Part shown: positions 7,046-16,733 of the stretch, in pieces | How the letters are laid out: every line of letters begins with the position of its first letter | Position numbering within the stretch: the first letter of the stretch is position 1 | DNA from: Leptospira kanakyensis | GTDB taxonomy: Bacteria; Spirochaetota; Leptospiria; Leptospirales; Leptospiraceae | DNA length: 64,000 bases | NCBI RefSeq assembly: GCF_004769235.1 | Contig: NZ_RQFG01000012.1 | Span: 186,001-250,000 of the forward strand | Direction: 5' to 3' | Notes under the pieces: model-generated | The model's database searches: none | Told to the model about the DNA's origin: nothing | Seen by the model: the letters and a program-made list of their open reading frames with translations, nothing else | Translations under genes and position numbers: made by a program

Positions 7046-9118
7046 TTATTTTAGCTTAAACCTTTCCACCTGAGTGGAAAGATAAGAAGCCTGAGAAGCA
7101 ATATCCGTAGACACAATGGTCAACTGGTCAGAGCCAGTAGCAACATCTTGTGTTCCATTTGAAATACTGATAATGGTTTTTGAAATTTCCTCAGTGGCTC
7201 TTTTTTGTTCGAAAACGGCTTCTTCAATTTGTAAATTTAAATTAGTTAACAAATTAGAGTTTTGAGCAATGTCCTTTGCATTATTTTCTTGCAAAAGAAC
7301 AGAACCTAATACTCTAGTTGCGGACGTCTCAAATTCTTTGACTCGGCTATTCAGCAAATTCAAAACTTGTGCTGCTTCCGTTACTTTTTTGTTTCCATTT
7401 TCCACAGCAGAGTTGGTGGAAATCACAAGATCTCCAATTTCTTTTACAGAAGCCCCTGTTTGTAAGGCAAGTTTCCCAATCTCTTCTGCAACTACCGCAA
7501 AACCTCTACCAGCATCCCCTGCTCTCGCCGCCTCGATGGCAGCATTTAACGCAAGTAAGTTTGTCTTTTCTGAGATTTCAGTAATGATATCTAAAACCTC
7601 ACTGATTCGTTCTGCCTTTTCACCAATGTCTTCCATCGCCCGAGTGGACTCGTTCATAGCAGTTTCACCAACAACAGCATGTTCTCTGGATTCCGAAGCA
7701 AATTTAGCAAGATACTCCATCTCTTTGTTGATATTCTGAACTTCTTCCCTTAAGGTCAAAACGGATCTATCAATTTCTTTCATCTTAACTACGGCTTCTT
7801 CCATTGACTTACCAACGTTTTCAGCGGATGCAGACAACTCTTCTACTGCTGCGGAAGATTCTTCTGCTGCGGATGCTTGTGTTTGTGAAGTGTCGGATAG
7901 ATTTTGTGAAGTGGAAGCCATCGTGTTGGACTGATGGCCCAACTTCTCTACCGTATGTTTGATGTCTCCAATGATAGAGACCAAACTATTTTTCATTTGA
8001 TTCATAGAATCTAACAATGTACCAATTTCATCCTGGTTGATTTCTTCCGCGCTGATTGCCAAGTTGCCGTTTGCAATTTGAGAAGAAAAGGCCATTGCTT
8101 TTTCCAAACGCAGACTAATTTGTTTTTTAAAAACAAAATTCAAGAAAAACAAAACTACAAATAAAATCACAACCGAAATCAAAACTGAGCTAAGAACCAC
8201 TTTAGTGATTTGTTCACTAAAAATAGAATCAGGAATACTAATTTGAAGTGCCCAAAATTGTGGATCTTTTCCTATATGGAAGGGAGAAAAATAATGAGTG
8301 TAACCTCCATCTTGGATGGAAAACATTTTTCCCAATTTTAAATTATCTAAGTAATATTTTAAATGTTCTGGATTTTCTATTTTTTTACCAAGTTTCGTTT
8401 GGTTCTGCCCGTACATCACATACGTTCCGTCAGCTGATATGAAGGCAATATGTCCTTGCCCTCGAAAAGGACGAGTGTCACCAATTTTTTCTTGTAAGGT
8501 TGCTACATCCAAATCAATTCCGGCGGCTCCCATAAACTTCCCTTTTGGGTAAATCGGAACCACAAGGGAAATCATTTGAATTTTTTTTCCACCAGCTAAA
8601 TATTCATAAGGTCCAAATACCTTTGCTTTATTTGATTTTTTAACTTGGAGATAATAATCACCGGCTCCTTCTGGATTATCATAATCCACTAACGGTTCTA
8701 AGCTGATTTTTCCTTCTGCATTTCGATGTAAATAAGGAATGAATCTTCCTGTTTTATCATGGCCAGGTTTTCCAACGAAAGCACCATCTCTCCCTTCATA
8801 ACCGTTCGGTTCGTAACAGAGCCAAATAGCAAAAATATCATCGTTACGTTCCAGAATTTCTCTCATACTGCTGATCATTGATTCTCGAGGAGGAGAGGCA
8901 TAAAATAAGGCAAAACGAAAGCCACGAATCACACCCATCATCGCGTTGAGATGTTCTTGAATTTCAAATGACCATTTTTCAGAAGTAATTTTTGAATTTT
9001 CTTTAATTTCAGCGTTAAGGTCTGTGATTGTACGAGAGATTTGAAATGTAGTTAGTATCAGAAATCCAATAAATAAAATACCTGCAATAGATAAAGAGAC
9101 CCTTTGGCGTATACTCAT
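7046..9118 (-). CDS. Methyl-accepting chemotaxis protein with Cache sensor domain
   Basis: 690 aa. An N-terminal membrane helix (residues 9-29), a large periplasmic region (30-300) with dCache features ([34 protein letters not shown]), a second helix (about 305-328), a HAMP region, and a coiled-coil signalling domain whose hairpin tip reads [21 protein letters not shown], the conserved kinase-control motif. It should sense a small periplasmic ligand and control CheA and the endoflagellar motors. Monocistronic, convergent with the porin gene. The ligand is unknown; the GIDLDV-type Cache fold often binds amino acids or organic acids. Confidence 0.93.
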   Translation of the reverse strand: MSIRQRVSLSIAGILFIGFLILTTFQISRTITDLNAEIKENSKITSEKWSFEIQEHLNAMMGVIRGFRFALFYASPPRESMISSMREILERNDDIFAIWLCYEPNGYEGRDGAFVGKPGHDKTGRFIPYLHRNAEGKISLEPLVDYDNPEGAGDYYLQVKKSNKAKVFGPYEYLAGGKKIQMISLVVPIYPKGKFMGAAGIDLDVATLQEKIGDTRPFRGQGHIAFISADGTYVMYGQNQTKLGKKIENPEHLKYYLDNLKLGKMFSIQDGGYTHYFSPFHIGKDPQFWALQISIPDSIFSEQITKVVLSSVLISVVILFVVLFFLNFVFKKQISLRLEKAMAFSSQIANGNLAISAEEINQDEIGTLLDSMNQMKNSLVSIIGDIKHTVEKLGHQSNTMASTSQNLSDTSQTQASAAEESSAAVEELSASAENVGKSMEEAVVKMKEIDRSVLTLREEVQNINKEMEYLAKFASESREHAVVGETAMNESTRAMEDIGEKAERISEVLDIITEISEKTNLLALNAAIEAARAGDAGRGFAVVAEEIGKLALQTGASVKEIGDLVISTNSAVENGNKKVTEAAQVLNLLNSRVKEFETSATRVLGSVLLQENNAKDIAQNSNLLTNLNLQIEEAVFEQKRATEEISKTIISISNGTQDVATGSDQLTIVSTDIASQASYLSTQVERFKLK

Positions 9119-9337
9119 AAGGATCGATCTTATGTTTAATAAATTTTTTGTAAATATATTACCGCTTCTACCACTGAAATCTCGGTTTGGCGGATTGAGA
9201 AATGGACTTGTGTGCAGGCGGAAATGGTTGCTGTTTGGGTGGTTTCACTAAGGAAACTAGGGTGGTCTTTCCGAATCTAAAGAAAACTAACCTGAATTTG
9301 TCTCATTTGCACTAGGATAGAGAACAAAAAAAGAACG

Positions 9338-9375
9338 AAAAGGAATTCAGAATTCTTAAAATCTGAATTCCTTTT
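9338..9375. terminator. Terminator of the FecR-domain gene
   Basis: Perfect 14-bp arms AAAAGGAATTCAGA (9338-9351) and TCTGAATTCCTTTT (9362-9375) around a 10-nt loop. It lies 12 bp beyond the stop of the minus-strand FecR gene. The rest of the 268-bp gap (9119-9337) is the chemoreceptor promoter region with no clear motif. Confidence 0.8.
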
Positions 9376-9386
9376 TATGACCAGTG

Positions 9387-10520
9387 TTATCTTTTCGCTC
9401 TTGTTTTGATTTTAAAATTTCTGTATTCTACGTATTCGATATCATCCACGGATAGTTGGAATACACCTTTCGTAGAGTGAACAATGAATACATCACCTAA
9501 CTGGGCGACAACAGCACCAGAAAGTACTTCTCCATTTGCTTTATGAATTGTTTCCAAAACACTGTAATGGCTATGGATTTCTTCTTCATTGTCTAACCCT
9601 ATTTTTTCCGCTTCGGATGCGATTCGATTCAGGGCTTCAGTTCTCTGTTCACTATGTTCTTTTTCGATTGCCTGAGTTATTACTTCTGTTGTTCCTTTGT
9701 TTTGTGAATCAATTTGTTTTTGGATAGTCTCTCCGGGAATGGAAACCAAAGTTTCTACTTCAGCTTTCTCCTGCGGAGACACCGTAGAATTCACCTTCGA
9801 TAAACCATTTTCAAAGTCGATAAATCCAGACAATTCGTCACCATTCAATCCACCTGTAGCTACCTTTGCATTAATCAAATAAACTAATTCATTTAGATTG
9901 GGATTTACTTCTAACCTTTCCCCTGGTTCCAACACAACTTCGTTTTCTTCTAACGTTTTCACCAAACGAGTGTAATTTTCCTTGGAAAGACCTTCATTTA
10001 GTTCGATTAATTTCGGCGAAGTTTTAAAAGCTACAGAGACTGCACCTTCGTATACTTTCACCTTTGGCACAGATCCTTTTTCTAATTCAAAGGAAAACAC
10101 CGTACCACGAACCCCTGCCACCATCGTAGGAGAAGTGACTGAAAGATTTTGCCCCGATTTTAATTTTACCGATTTAACAAGAAGATTTCCTGCCCACAAA
10201 TGAATGTCCGTATTCGGGCGACTAGCACCTGCGATGTCACGAAACAATACATCAGAGTTGTCTTTAATACGAATGACCTCTCCTCTATAAGTTTGTAAAT
10301 CCACTCTACCTAGTTTGGTGATGATACGGTCACCTGGACGAATGACATCTCCGAGTTTTGCTTTGGATTCTTTACCTTGGGTAGTGATAAAAATGTTTCC
10401 TTGGAGAAAGGTGACCACAGCCCCAGCTTGGTCATCCTTTACTTGGCTTGTACCAAATTGGAAACGATCACATTGTAATGATAGGAGAAAGATGGTAAGT
10501 ACTGGAATGAACGTTTTCAT
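9387..10520 (-). CDS. FecR-domain lipoprotein
   Basis: 377 aa. A signal peptide with lipobox-like LSLQC (Cys about residue 17) predicts a lipoprotein. Residues 33-170 form a FecR domain: GAVVTFLQGNIFITTQGK, LGDVIRPGDRIITKLGRVDLQ, and the hallmark TSPTMVAGVRGTVFSF followed by VKVYEGAVSV. The remainder is acidic and helical (residues 200-320, Glu-rich) and ends in a short strand-rich part (GEVLSGAVVAQLGDVFIVHS). There is no sigma factor or TonB receptor next to it, so this is the stand-alone FecR-like type common in spirochaetes rather than a classical iron regulator. Role unknown. Confidence 0.8.
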   Translation of the reverse strand: MKTFIPVLTIFLLSLQCDRFQFGTSQVKDDQAGAVVTFLQGNIFITTQGKESKAKLGDVIRPGDRIITKLGRVDLQTYRGEVIRIKDNSDVLFRDIAGASRPNTDIHLWAGNLLVKSVKLKSGQNLSVTSPTMVAGVRGTVFSFELEKGSVPKVKVYEGAVSVAFKTSPKLIELNEGLSKENYTRLVKTLEENEVVLEPGERLEVNPNLNELVYLINAKVATGGLNGDELSGFIDFENGLSKVNSTVSPQEKAEVETLVSIPGETIQKQIDSQNKGTTEVITQAIEKEHSEQRTEALNRIASEAEKIGLDNEEEIHSHYSVLETIHKANGEVLSGAVVAQLGDVFIVHSTKGVFQLSVDDIEYVEYRNFKIKTRAKR

Positions 10521-10604
10521 ATATTTTTCCGAATTTATCCTTATAAAAAAAAAAACAACTCAAAGTGACAGGATTTTCAAATTTGTAAAAACAAAACTTA
10601 GTTT

Positions 10605-11243
10605 TTAAGAAATTAAATAGGATTTTGCCCAGTTCCAAAGCATTAAATAGGTGAATGTCACAATGGAGAGAGTTGTGACAAAAAGAATTAAATTTAAAAT
10701 ACGATTCTTACCTAAGAGTTTTGGATCTAAATCGGGACTCACTGGTCGCACAAAAGAAATTAAAATTAAAACATAACCTATAGCAGCGAGTGTTGGGCCA
10801 ATAAACAGGAGTTTACCGCCAAAACTATAACTCGCAAGTGATGCAGAAGAAAGTTTACCTGTTTCTCTTAAGGAATCTAAACTACGGAAATCTAAATTTC
10901 CAAACTGATAACCAACTGGTGTTCCAAAAATGAGAATGTTTTTCCCATTTTTTAAATGGATTTCTAAATCGGACCCGGAAAAACCACTGGAACTGACTCC
11001 CGTCTTTTGTCTACCTGCGCCTTGGTAATTGTATCCGATTCTTTCGATCTCGGTAGGAATCAATCGATCTTCTGAACTTTCTGTGAATTGTTTACGAATG
11101 ATCGTACATTCCCTTGGGTCACAACTCAAACGGGCTCCAACCCCACTAAAATAAAATAAAACAATCGGCAAAATTAGCAGTAAAAATCCAACGAGGGTTT
11201 GTTTCCATAAAAAAGATTTAGAATTTTTATTCTCAGCTAACAT
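10605..11243 (-). CDS. Hypothetical membrane protein
   Basis: 212 aa, family not recognised. One membrane helix at residues 15-35 (LVGFLLLILPIVLFYFSG), an extracytoplasmic region of about 110 residues with two Cys (SCDPRECTI) and beta-like segments (SDLEIHLKNGKNILIFGTPVG), then two more helices (145-165 and 182-205). A stretch of A/T (10544-10604) separates it from the FecR gene, and the CLC gene lies 59 bp upstream in the same direction, so the three may be co-transcribed. Confidence 0.65.
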   Translation of the reverse strand: MLAENKNSKSFLWKQTLVGFLLLILPIVLFYFSGVGARLSCDPRECTIIRKQFTESSEDRLIPTEIERIGYNYQGAGRQKTGVSSSGFSGSDLEIHLKNGKNILIFGTPVGYQFGNLDFRSLDSLRETGKLSSASLASYSFGGKLLFIGPTLAAIGYVLILISFVRPVSPDLDPKLLGKNRILNLILFVTTLSIVTFTYLMLWNWAKSYLIS

Positions 11244-11302
11244 TTATTTCTCCGTCACAAAAAATTCACTTAAGGAAAAAATAGAGCAATGAGAAATTTG
11301 AA

Positions 11303-12598
11303 TTATTTTTTCAATTCGGAAATTTTTTTACCAAAATCAGAAACCCGACTAAAAGGTTTTGTTTTGCCAATGATTTGCGATCGGTATATGCTTGTATGAC
11401 CAGAAGAAATGTAAGCAAGACCAGTAGTTAAGATAAAAAAGATCCCACATTCCCATCCAAAAAGTTCCATTCCCATAATGGCACAGGCTAATGGAGTGTT
11501 AGTCGCACCAGCAAAAACAGAAATAAACCCAATCCCAACAAATAAAATTAAATGAGAAGGATCAAAATATCCAAATAAGTTTCCGAGGCTCGCACCAATA
11601 AAAAATAAAGGTGTTACCTCACCTCCTTTAAATCCAGATCCTATGGTAATGATTGTGACCAAAAATTTAAGGAGAACCGTTTCCGGTGGCAATAAGTTGA
11701 CAAAAGATAATTGTAATGTAGGAAGCCCAAGCCCTAAAAAACTTGCATCGAGTCCCAATAGAAAAAACAAAACAAGAATGACTCCACCGATCACAGGTCT
11801 CATGGGTGCAAACAGAATCCATCTTTGAAAAAGTTCAGAAAGTTTATGTAAACTCACACTAAACAATTTTGCAACCCATCCCGAAACAATCCCCAGAACC
11901 ACCAAACAGAGAAATATGGTTCCGGAAAAATCAAAAGGTATTTTTGGATAATGTGAATGACTCACACCCCAAAACAAACAAACCCAATGTGCCATGTAGG
12001 TAGTTAGAAAAACCGGAAAAATCAAACGCAAACGATAACTTCCAATGCGAATGACTTCGATCGCAAAAATGGTCGCTGCCAGTGGGGTTCCGAATACGGA
12101 GGCAAAACCTGCGCTGATTCCTAGTATAACCAATGTTTGTTGTTCTTTTATAGTCATTGGAAGGAAACGAACCAATTGGTGGGCAATCGATCCTCCCATT
12201 TGGACGGCGGTTCCCTCCCTGCCTGCGGATCCACCGAATAAATGGGTCACAAGAGTTCCCAAAAAAACAAAGGGGGCCATTCGGATTGGGATGATGGAGG
12301 TGGGGGAATGGATTTCTTCTAATAATAAATTATTCCCCTTACTTACGTTTTTTCCGTAATAAAAATAAAACCAACCAATGATAAAACCAGCAAAAGGTAG
12401 GAAATAAACAATCCAGAGATTGGATTCTCGTAACTGACTTACCTTTTCCAGGGATACGAGAAAGAAAGCGGATGCAGAACCAACCAATAGGGAAACCAAT
12501 CCGAGAATGACCAACCATTTGCAAAGGAATGGAAGTGATTTCGAAAGGGGTAGGATTTCGAAACTGGCTTTCTTTGGTTCGAGATTGGAATTTTCCAT
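11303..12598 (-). CDS. CLC-family anion transporter, resembling the fluoride (CLC-F) clade
   Basis: About 431 aa, with the hydrophobic pattern of a CLC subunit. Diagnostic CLC segments are present but altered: GSAGREGTAVQ (GREGP with Thr for Pro, gating Glu kept) and GSGFKGGEVTPLFFIGASLG (GxFxP region). The usual GSGIP filter motif is replaced by KGNNLLLEEIH. As I recall the family, the GREGT form and loss of the GSGIP Ser are seen in CLC-F proteins, which export F- in exchange for H+. I see no crcB fluoride riboswitch upstream. The start is taken at ATG 12598 (AAGG 9 nt upstream); a longer TTG start at 12613 is unlikely. Confidence 0.8.
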   Translation of the reverse strand: MENSNLEPKKASFEILPLSKSLPFLCKWLVILGLVSLLVGSASAFFLVSLEKVSQLRESNLWIVYFLPFAGFIIGWFYFYYGKNVSKGNNLLLEEIHSPTSIIPIRMAPFVFLGTLVTHLFGGSAGREGTAVQMGGSIAHQLVRFLPMTIKEQQTLVILGISAGFASVFGTPLAATIFAIEVIRIGSYRLRLIFPVFLTTYMAHWVCLFWGVSHSHYPKIPFDFSGTIFLCLVVLGIVSGWVAKLFSVSLHKLSELFQRWILFAPMRPVIGGVILVLFFLLGLDASFLGLGLPTLQLSFVNLLPPETVLLKFLVTIITIGSGFKGGEVTPLFFIGASLGNLFGYFDPSHLILFVGIGFISVFAGATNTPLACAIMGMELFGWECGIFFILTTGLAYISSGHTSIYRSQIIGKTKPFSRVSDFGKKISELKK

Positions 12599-12659
12599 CA
12601 ACTTACCTTGCAACAGACAGGAATCGCTACTTACCGAAAACTAACTTTTCAGTAATTTT

Positions 12660-12701
12660 CAATACTTAGGCGTTGACCTAAGTATTGAAATTCAGTACAA
12701 T
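12660..12701 (+). promoter_or_regulatory. Promoter and operator of the arsR-type regulator
   Basis: Sigma-70 promoter TTGACC (12673-12678), 17-bp spacer, TACAAT (12696-12701). A perfect inverted repeat, CAATACTTAGG (12660-12670) and CCTAAGTATTG (12677-12687), covers the -35 box, an ideal place for autorepression. The ATG follows at 12708, exactly where transcription should begin. Confidence 0.8.
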
Positions 12702-12707
12702 GCCAAT

Positions 12708-13043
12708 ATGGTCAAAAGAACCTACAATCTGGACATTGTTTTGCAAGCCCTCTCCGATCCAACAAGGAGACAGGTTGTGGAACGTCTAGGGATCGGACCT
12801 TCTAGTGTCAGCGATTTGGCTTCTCCTTTCTCGATGGCAATGCCATCGTTCATGCAACATTTGGATATTTTAGAGTCAGCCCAGCTAATCTATACGGAAA
12901 AGGTAGGAAGGGTTCGAATTTGTTATCTCAATCCAAATCCGTTTTCAGTGATAGAATCTTGGCTACAGGTTCAAAAGTCTTTATGGGAAACAAGGTTGAA
13001 TCAATTGGACTCATTTTTATTAAAAACAAAGGGAAAAACATGA
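12708..13043 (+). CDS. ArsR-family winged-helix regulator
   Basis: 111 aa. The N-terminal half is the standard ArsR fold: [21 protein letters not shown], then the [33 protein letters not shown] and the wing [14 protein letters not shown]. No Cys metal sites are present. This is the subtype typically fused in operon with SRPBCC/AHSA1 proteins, and the next gene is one, overlapping by 4 bp (ATGA). It presumably represses its own operon through the palindrome at 12660-12687. The ATG has no Shine-Dalgarno and lies 6 nt after the -10 box, so its mRNA is probably leaderless. Confidence 0.9.
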   Translation: MVKRTYNLDIVLQALSDPTRRQVVERLGIGPSSVSDLASPFSMAMPSFMQHLDILESAQLIYTEKVGRVRICYLNPNPFSVIESWLQVQKSLWETRLNQLDSFLLKTKGKT

Positions 13044-13528
13044 ATCAAGAATCAAAAGAATCGTTCAATCCTGAATTGGATTTGGTGTTAGAAAGAATTG
13101 TAGAAGTGCCAGTGGAGTTAGTTTGGAACGCTTGGACAATTCCAGAACAGGTCAAACAGTGGTTCACACCCGTGCCGTGGAAAACAATCGATTGTAGGAT
13201 TGATCTAAAACCAGGTGGAGAGTTTTATACAGTAATGGAATCTCCAGATGGGAATAAATTTCCAAATAACGGCTGTTTTCTGGAAATAGAACATTTAAAA
13301 AAATTAGTTTTTACAGACAGTTTGCTTCCTGGGTATAGACCATCTGGGAATAGTTTTATGACGGCTTTTGTTACTATGGAATCAATTGGTACAGCGACAA
13401 AATACAAAGCAGTAGCAAAACATAAAGATCCTGAAACTAAAAAACAACATGAAGATATGGGATTTTTAGAAGGATGGGGAACGGCACTTGACCAACTTGT
13501 GGCCTTTACCAAAACCTTATCCAAATAA
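13040..13528 (+). CDS. SRPBCC (AHSA1/START-like) domain protein
   Basis: 162 aa, starting at ATG 13040 that overlaps the arsR stop (ATGA). The sequence shows the AHSA1 signature: [63 protein letters not shown], and the closing helix [17 protein letters not shown]. Such proteins have a hydrophobic ligand pocket; the ligand is unknown. Translational coupling to the regulator suggests it acts in the same response, perhaps to a small hydrophobic toxicant. A small hairpin (AACGG-TTTG-CCGTT) follows at 13536-13549. Confidence 0.9.
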   Translation: MNQESKESFNPELDLVLERIVEVPVELVWNAWTIPEQVKQWFTPVPWKTIDCRIDLKPGGEFYTVMESPDGNKFPNNGCFLEIEHLKKLVFTDSLLPGYRPSGNSFMTAFVTMESIGTATKYKAVAKHKDPETKKQHEDMGFLEGWGTALDQLVAFTKTLSK

Positions 13529-13553
13529 CAATGAACCAACGGTTTGCCGTTAC

Positions 13554-14357
13554 TTAAGTTATTACGGCAGACCTTTCCAAAGTCTCAATCTCCGTTTTTT
13601 TATTTTTCATTATTGTTTCTGCGGCAGAAAGGTATGTTTCAAAAGTATCGTAGTCTTTCGCTTTAATGGATCCACAAAAATGGAAATACACAGTTTTTGA
13701 TTTATTTAAGTGTGAGTATTCGGATAAACTAGAATATCCCATCATTCCACTCACAACAAATACATCCAAATCAATATTAAATTTATAAGCAATTTTCATT
13801 ACACCCGTTTGGAATGGTTTGATTTCTTCGGTAAAAGTTCTTTCACCTTCTGGGTATAAAAAAATGGATCTTGTTTTTAAAACTCTAAGAACATCAGTTT
13901 TGAAATTTCTAAAATTTGGTTTTTTTTCTGAATAAATAACAGCTTCCACAATTGTTTTGTGCATCATGAGTGGAATAATTTTGTATCTTTGGATGATATC
14001 GCCTCCTAAGTAAGAAAGTTTTACGTCCTTTGATTTTGATAAATAAGGGAGAGCAACAATCAGAGGAACTTCCATCGCATTGGTATGGTTACAAATCAAA
14101 AACCGATTGTTTCCATTTGGATTCCAATCTCCCTGTTCAAACTGTAACTTTCTTCCGGTTAATAGGAAAAAAGAACGATACCAAAAATATCCTAAATAGT
14201 TATTGATTCGATTGGAAGGACGGTCGAGGCCTATGATTTTAAAGATATACGAAAATGACAGCCCAATGGGAAAAAGAATCACAAGGAATGGAATTGCATA
14301 ACATAAAACAACAAAGAATTGGAGTTGGCCCATGTGAGAATAGGAGCGGAAGCCCAA
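13554..14357 (-). CDS. PlsC-like 1-acylglycerol-3-phosphate acyltransferase family protein
   Basis: 267 aa. One or two N-terminal membrane helices (residues 11-38). Acyltransferase block I reads NHTNAME, an HX4E variant of the HX4D catalytic motif. Block III is FLYPEGERTF (EGxR present). This supports transfer of acyl groups to a lysophospholipid or related acceptor at the inner membrane. The Asp to Glu change may alter activity or substrate. Convergent with the arsR operon and 68 bp downstream of the large kinase gene on the same strand. Confidence 0.75.
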   Translation of the reverse strand: MGFRSYSHMGQLQFFVVLCYAIPFLVILFPIGLSFSYIFKIIGLDRPSNRINNYLGYFWYRSFFLLTGRKLQFEQGDWNPNGNNRFLICNHTNAMEVPLIVALPYLSKSKDVKLSYLGGDIIQRYKIIPLMMHKTIVEAVIYSEKKPNFRNFKTDVLRVLKTRSIFLYPEGERTFTEEIKPFQTGVMKIAYKFNIDLDVFVVSGMMGYSSLSEYSHLNKSKTVYFHFCGSIKAKDYDTFETYLSAAETIMKNKKTEIETLERSAVIT

Positions 14358-14425
14358 GTATGGTAAACAATAATTCTAAAGTATCTTCCTTAAATTTAGA
14401 GAATCTTCAGAAAACTTAGAATGGG

Positions 14426-16585
14426 TCAAACAGCAAATTCCAAAAGGAATATGGAAGATGGTTGTCTAACGATGCTAATTTTACCTTCAATTTGATCGAC
14501 AAGCATTCCAATGAGTTGTAAACCAAAACCAGGGGAATTTTCAAAGGATACTGATTCAGGTATTCCCAATCCATTATCAGAATATTCTAAATAGAGTTTT
14601 TTATCCTCACGAAAGATCTTAAGTCCGATCACTGCATGATTGATTTCATTAAATGCATGTTTCATTGAATTGGTGATGAGTTCATTTAGAATGATTCCCA
14701 ATGAGGAAAGTAGTTTGGCATTTAATTCAATCGGTTCCTCCAAAATATTCATTTTTACTTCTACACTTTTAGGAAAAATCGAAACGATTTCGTTAAAAAT
14801 GGCAGGAAAATAATCCTGCAAAGAAACAGTATTGTCCGTTTCTGAATGATAAAGTTTGTCATACAAAACAATCATACTTTTAACTCGTCCTGCAGCTTCA
14901 TAAAGAATTGTTTGCACAGAACTTTCTGATTGTGCCCTTGCCTGTAGAGTTAACAAGGTAAAAATAGAACTCATATTATTTTTAACGCGGTGGTGAATTT
15001 CTTTGAGTATGTTTTCTTTTTCGAGTAAAAGTTTTTGGATTTTTGATTCCGAAAGATTCCGAACACTCACATCTCGTAAAATTACAGTATATAGTTTTTC
15101 TTCTTTGACAGAAATCTGAGAAATCGAAGCCTCTATAGGAAATTCTTCTCCATTGGATCGAAGCCCTCGAATCTCTCCCAATGCACCCATAGCCCGACGA
15201 CTAACACCTGTTTTTGAAAAAGAATCAATATTATTATCATGTTGGCTACGAAAATTTATTGGTATCAATTGGTCTAAAGGTTGGCCAATGATCTCCAATG
15301 ATTGGTAACCAAACATTTTTTCCGCAGCTCCGTTAAAGAGTATGATTTTTTTAGATTGATCAATGCTGATGATAGCATCCATCGCTGATTCAATAATTTC
15401 AGTCAGTTTGGCTTCCGATTCTTTGACACGTCGCAGTGCATTCAATCGATCAGAGATATCTCTACCAACAGCAATGTATCCAATAGGCAAATCACTTTCA
15501 TCGTCGAGGAGAACTTGGTTTACCTCAATGTTTCGGATGCTTCCATCCTTAGCATATTGGATTACCTCACCAATGAAACTCCCATCCAAGTTCACTCTTT
15601 GCATCACTTGTTCACTAGAAAGATTGATGTAGTCTGTTTTTAAAACTTCCATCACAGACTTTCCAATGACTTCTTCCGATTTCCAAAGATAAATTTTTTC
15701 TGCAGCTTTGTTCCAATAATTGATTTTATGATTAAAATCGGTACCAATCACAGCATCCAAAACGTTATTCAACATATTTGCTTGTTTGGCAATGTGACTT
15801 TGGACATTGTATTCGGCTGTGATGTCTCGAAAAACAAGTACAACACCCCTTGTTTCTCCATTTAAATCTTTAATGGGAGAACCCGAATCAGAAATTTGGT
15901 ATTCCGATCCATCCCGAGAAAGAAGAACCGTGTGATTTGCAAGACCAACAATCGAATTAGTACGAAGAACAATATCTACAGGATTTTCAACTAAGGCACG
16001 AGTTTTCACATTCACAATTTTGAATACATCTTTGATATCAAGTCCGACACCTTCATCATGAGTCCAACCTGTTAACTTTTCTGCAATCGGATTCATTCGA
16101 ATGACTTTTCCATCGCTATCAGTTGCAATGACACCATCACCTATCGAATGCAATACGGTCTCTAAATGTTCTTTTTTACTTTTAGTGAGTTCGTTTGCTT
16201 CAAATAATTTAAAAGCCATTTTGATAGAAGCATCTAAGACAGTGAATCCTGAGTTTTTTACTACATAACCATAGGAGGTTATACTTTCTGTTTTTTTGAC
16301 AATTTCACGTTCAGTATGAGAAGATAAAAAAACTACGGGAATTTCTTTATGATTTAAAATTTCTGTGGCAGTTTGTGTTCCATCCAATCCTTTTCCTAGA
16401 TCAATATCCATAAGGATCAAATCGAAAGGTTTATCTGCTTGGATGATTAATTGAATCGCATTTTCCCCATTATTAACATGGGTTACGCTGTATCCACCAT
16501 CCTCCAATTGTTTTTTTTCAAACATGGCAAGGATGGCTTCATCCTCAACGAGCAAAATGGATTTATCAGCGACTGAAGTCATCAA
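14426..16585 (-). CDS. Response regulator receiver-PAS-histidine kinase (HisKA_2 type)
   Basis: 719 aa, cytoplasmic. Domains in order: receiver (residues 8-125; LLVEDE, phospho-Asp in LILMDIDLG), three PAS domains (about 140-260, 265-385, 392-510; PAC-like tails such as GVVLVFRDIT, GYIAVGRDIS and YTVILRDVS), HisKA_2 with EIHHRVKNNMSS, and a HATPase ending GFGLQLIGMLVDQIEG. The HRVKNN form of the H box marks the HWE/HisKA_2 group, whose members often signal to stand-alone receivers in stress or light responses. No cognate regulator is adjacent. It is preceded by a 148-bp gap with no recognised motif. Confidence 0.9.
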   Translation of the reverse strand: MMTSVADKSILLVEDEAILAMFEKKQLEDGGYSVTHVNNGENAIQLIIQADKPFDLILMDIDLGKGLDGTQTATEILNHKEIPVVFLSSHTEREIVKKTESITSYGYVVKNSGFTVLDASIKMAFKLFEANELTKSKKEHLETVLHSIGDGVIATDSDGKVIRMNPIAEKLTGWTHDEGVGLDIKDVFKIVNVKTRALVENPVDIVLRTNSIVGLANHTVLLSRDGSEYQISDSGSPIKDLNGETRGVVLVFRDITAEYNVQSHIAKQANMLNNVLDAVIGTDFNHKINYWNKAAEKIYLWKSEEVIGKSVMEVLKTDYINLSSEQVMQRVNLDGSFIGEVIQYAKDGSIRNIEVNQVLLDDESDLPIGYIAVGRDISDRLNALRRVKESEAKLTEIIESAMDAIISIDQSKKIILFNGAAEKMFGYQSLEIIGQPLDQLIPINFRSQHDNNIDSFSKTGVSRRAMGALGEIRGLRSNGEEFPIEASISQISVKEEKLYTVILRDVSVRNLSESKIQKLLLEKENILKEIHHRVKNNMSSIFTLLTLQARAQSESSVQTILYEAAGRVKSMIVLYDKLYHSETDNTVSLQDYFPAIFNEIVSIFPKSVEVKMNILEEPIELNAKLLSSLGIILNELITNSMKHAFNEINHAVIGLKIFREDKKLYLEYSDNGLGIPESVSFENSPGFGLQLIGMLVDQIEGKISIVRQPSSIFLLEFAV

Positions 16586-16733
16586 ACCATCCTTTGCGAA
16601 AACCTAAAGAAAGAAGGTTCAGGAATTCACAAACATCAAATTCTGACAGAAGCAAAATTTAATTCAATCAAATATTTAGAAATTTTCTAAATAGGAGAAT
16701 GTTTTGGTTAATTTATCTACACACGAATCTCTG

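Noticed and set aside
12598..12710. Fluoride (crcB) riboswitch upstream of the CLC gene
   Set aside because: The expected conserved stem and pseudoknot could not be found; the region is taken by the arsR operator and promoter.
13536..13549. AACGG-TTTG-CCGTT hairpin after the SRPBCC gene
   Set aside because: Only 5 bp with no T tract; noted but too weak to call a terminator.
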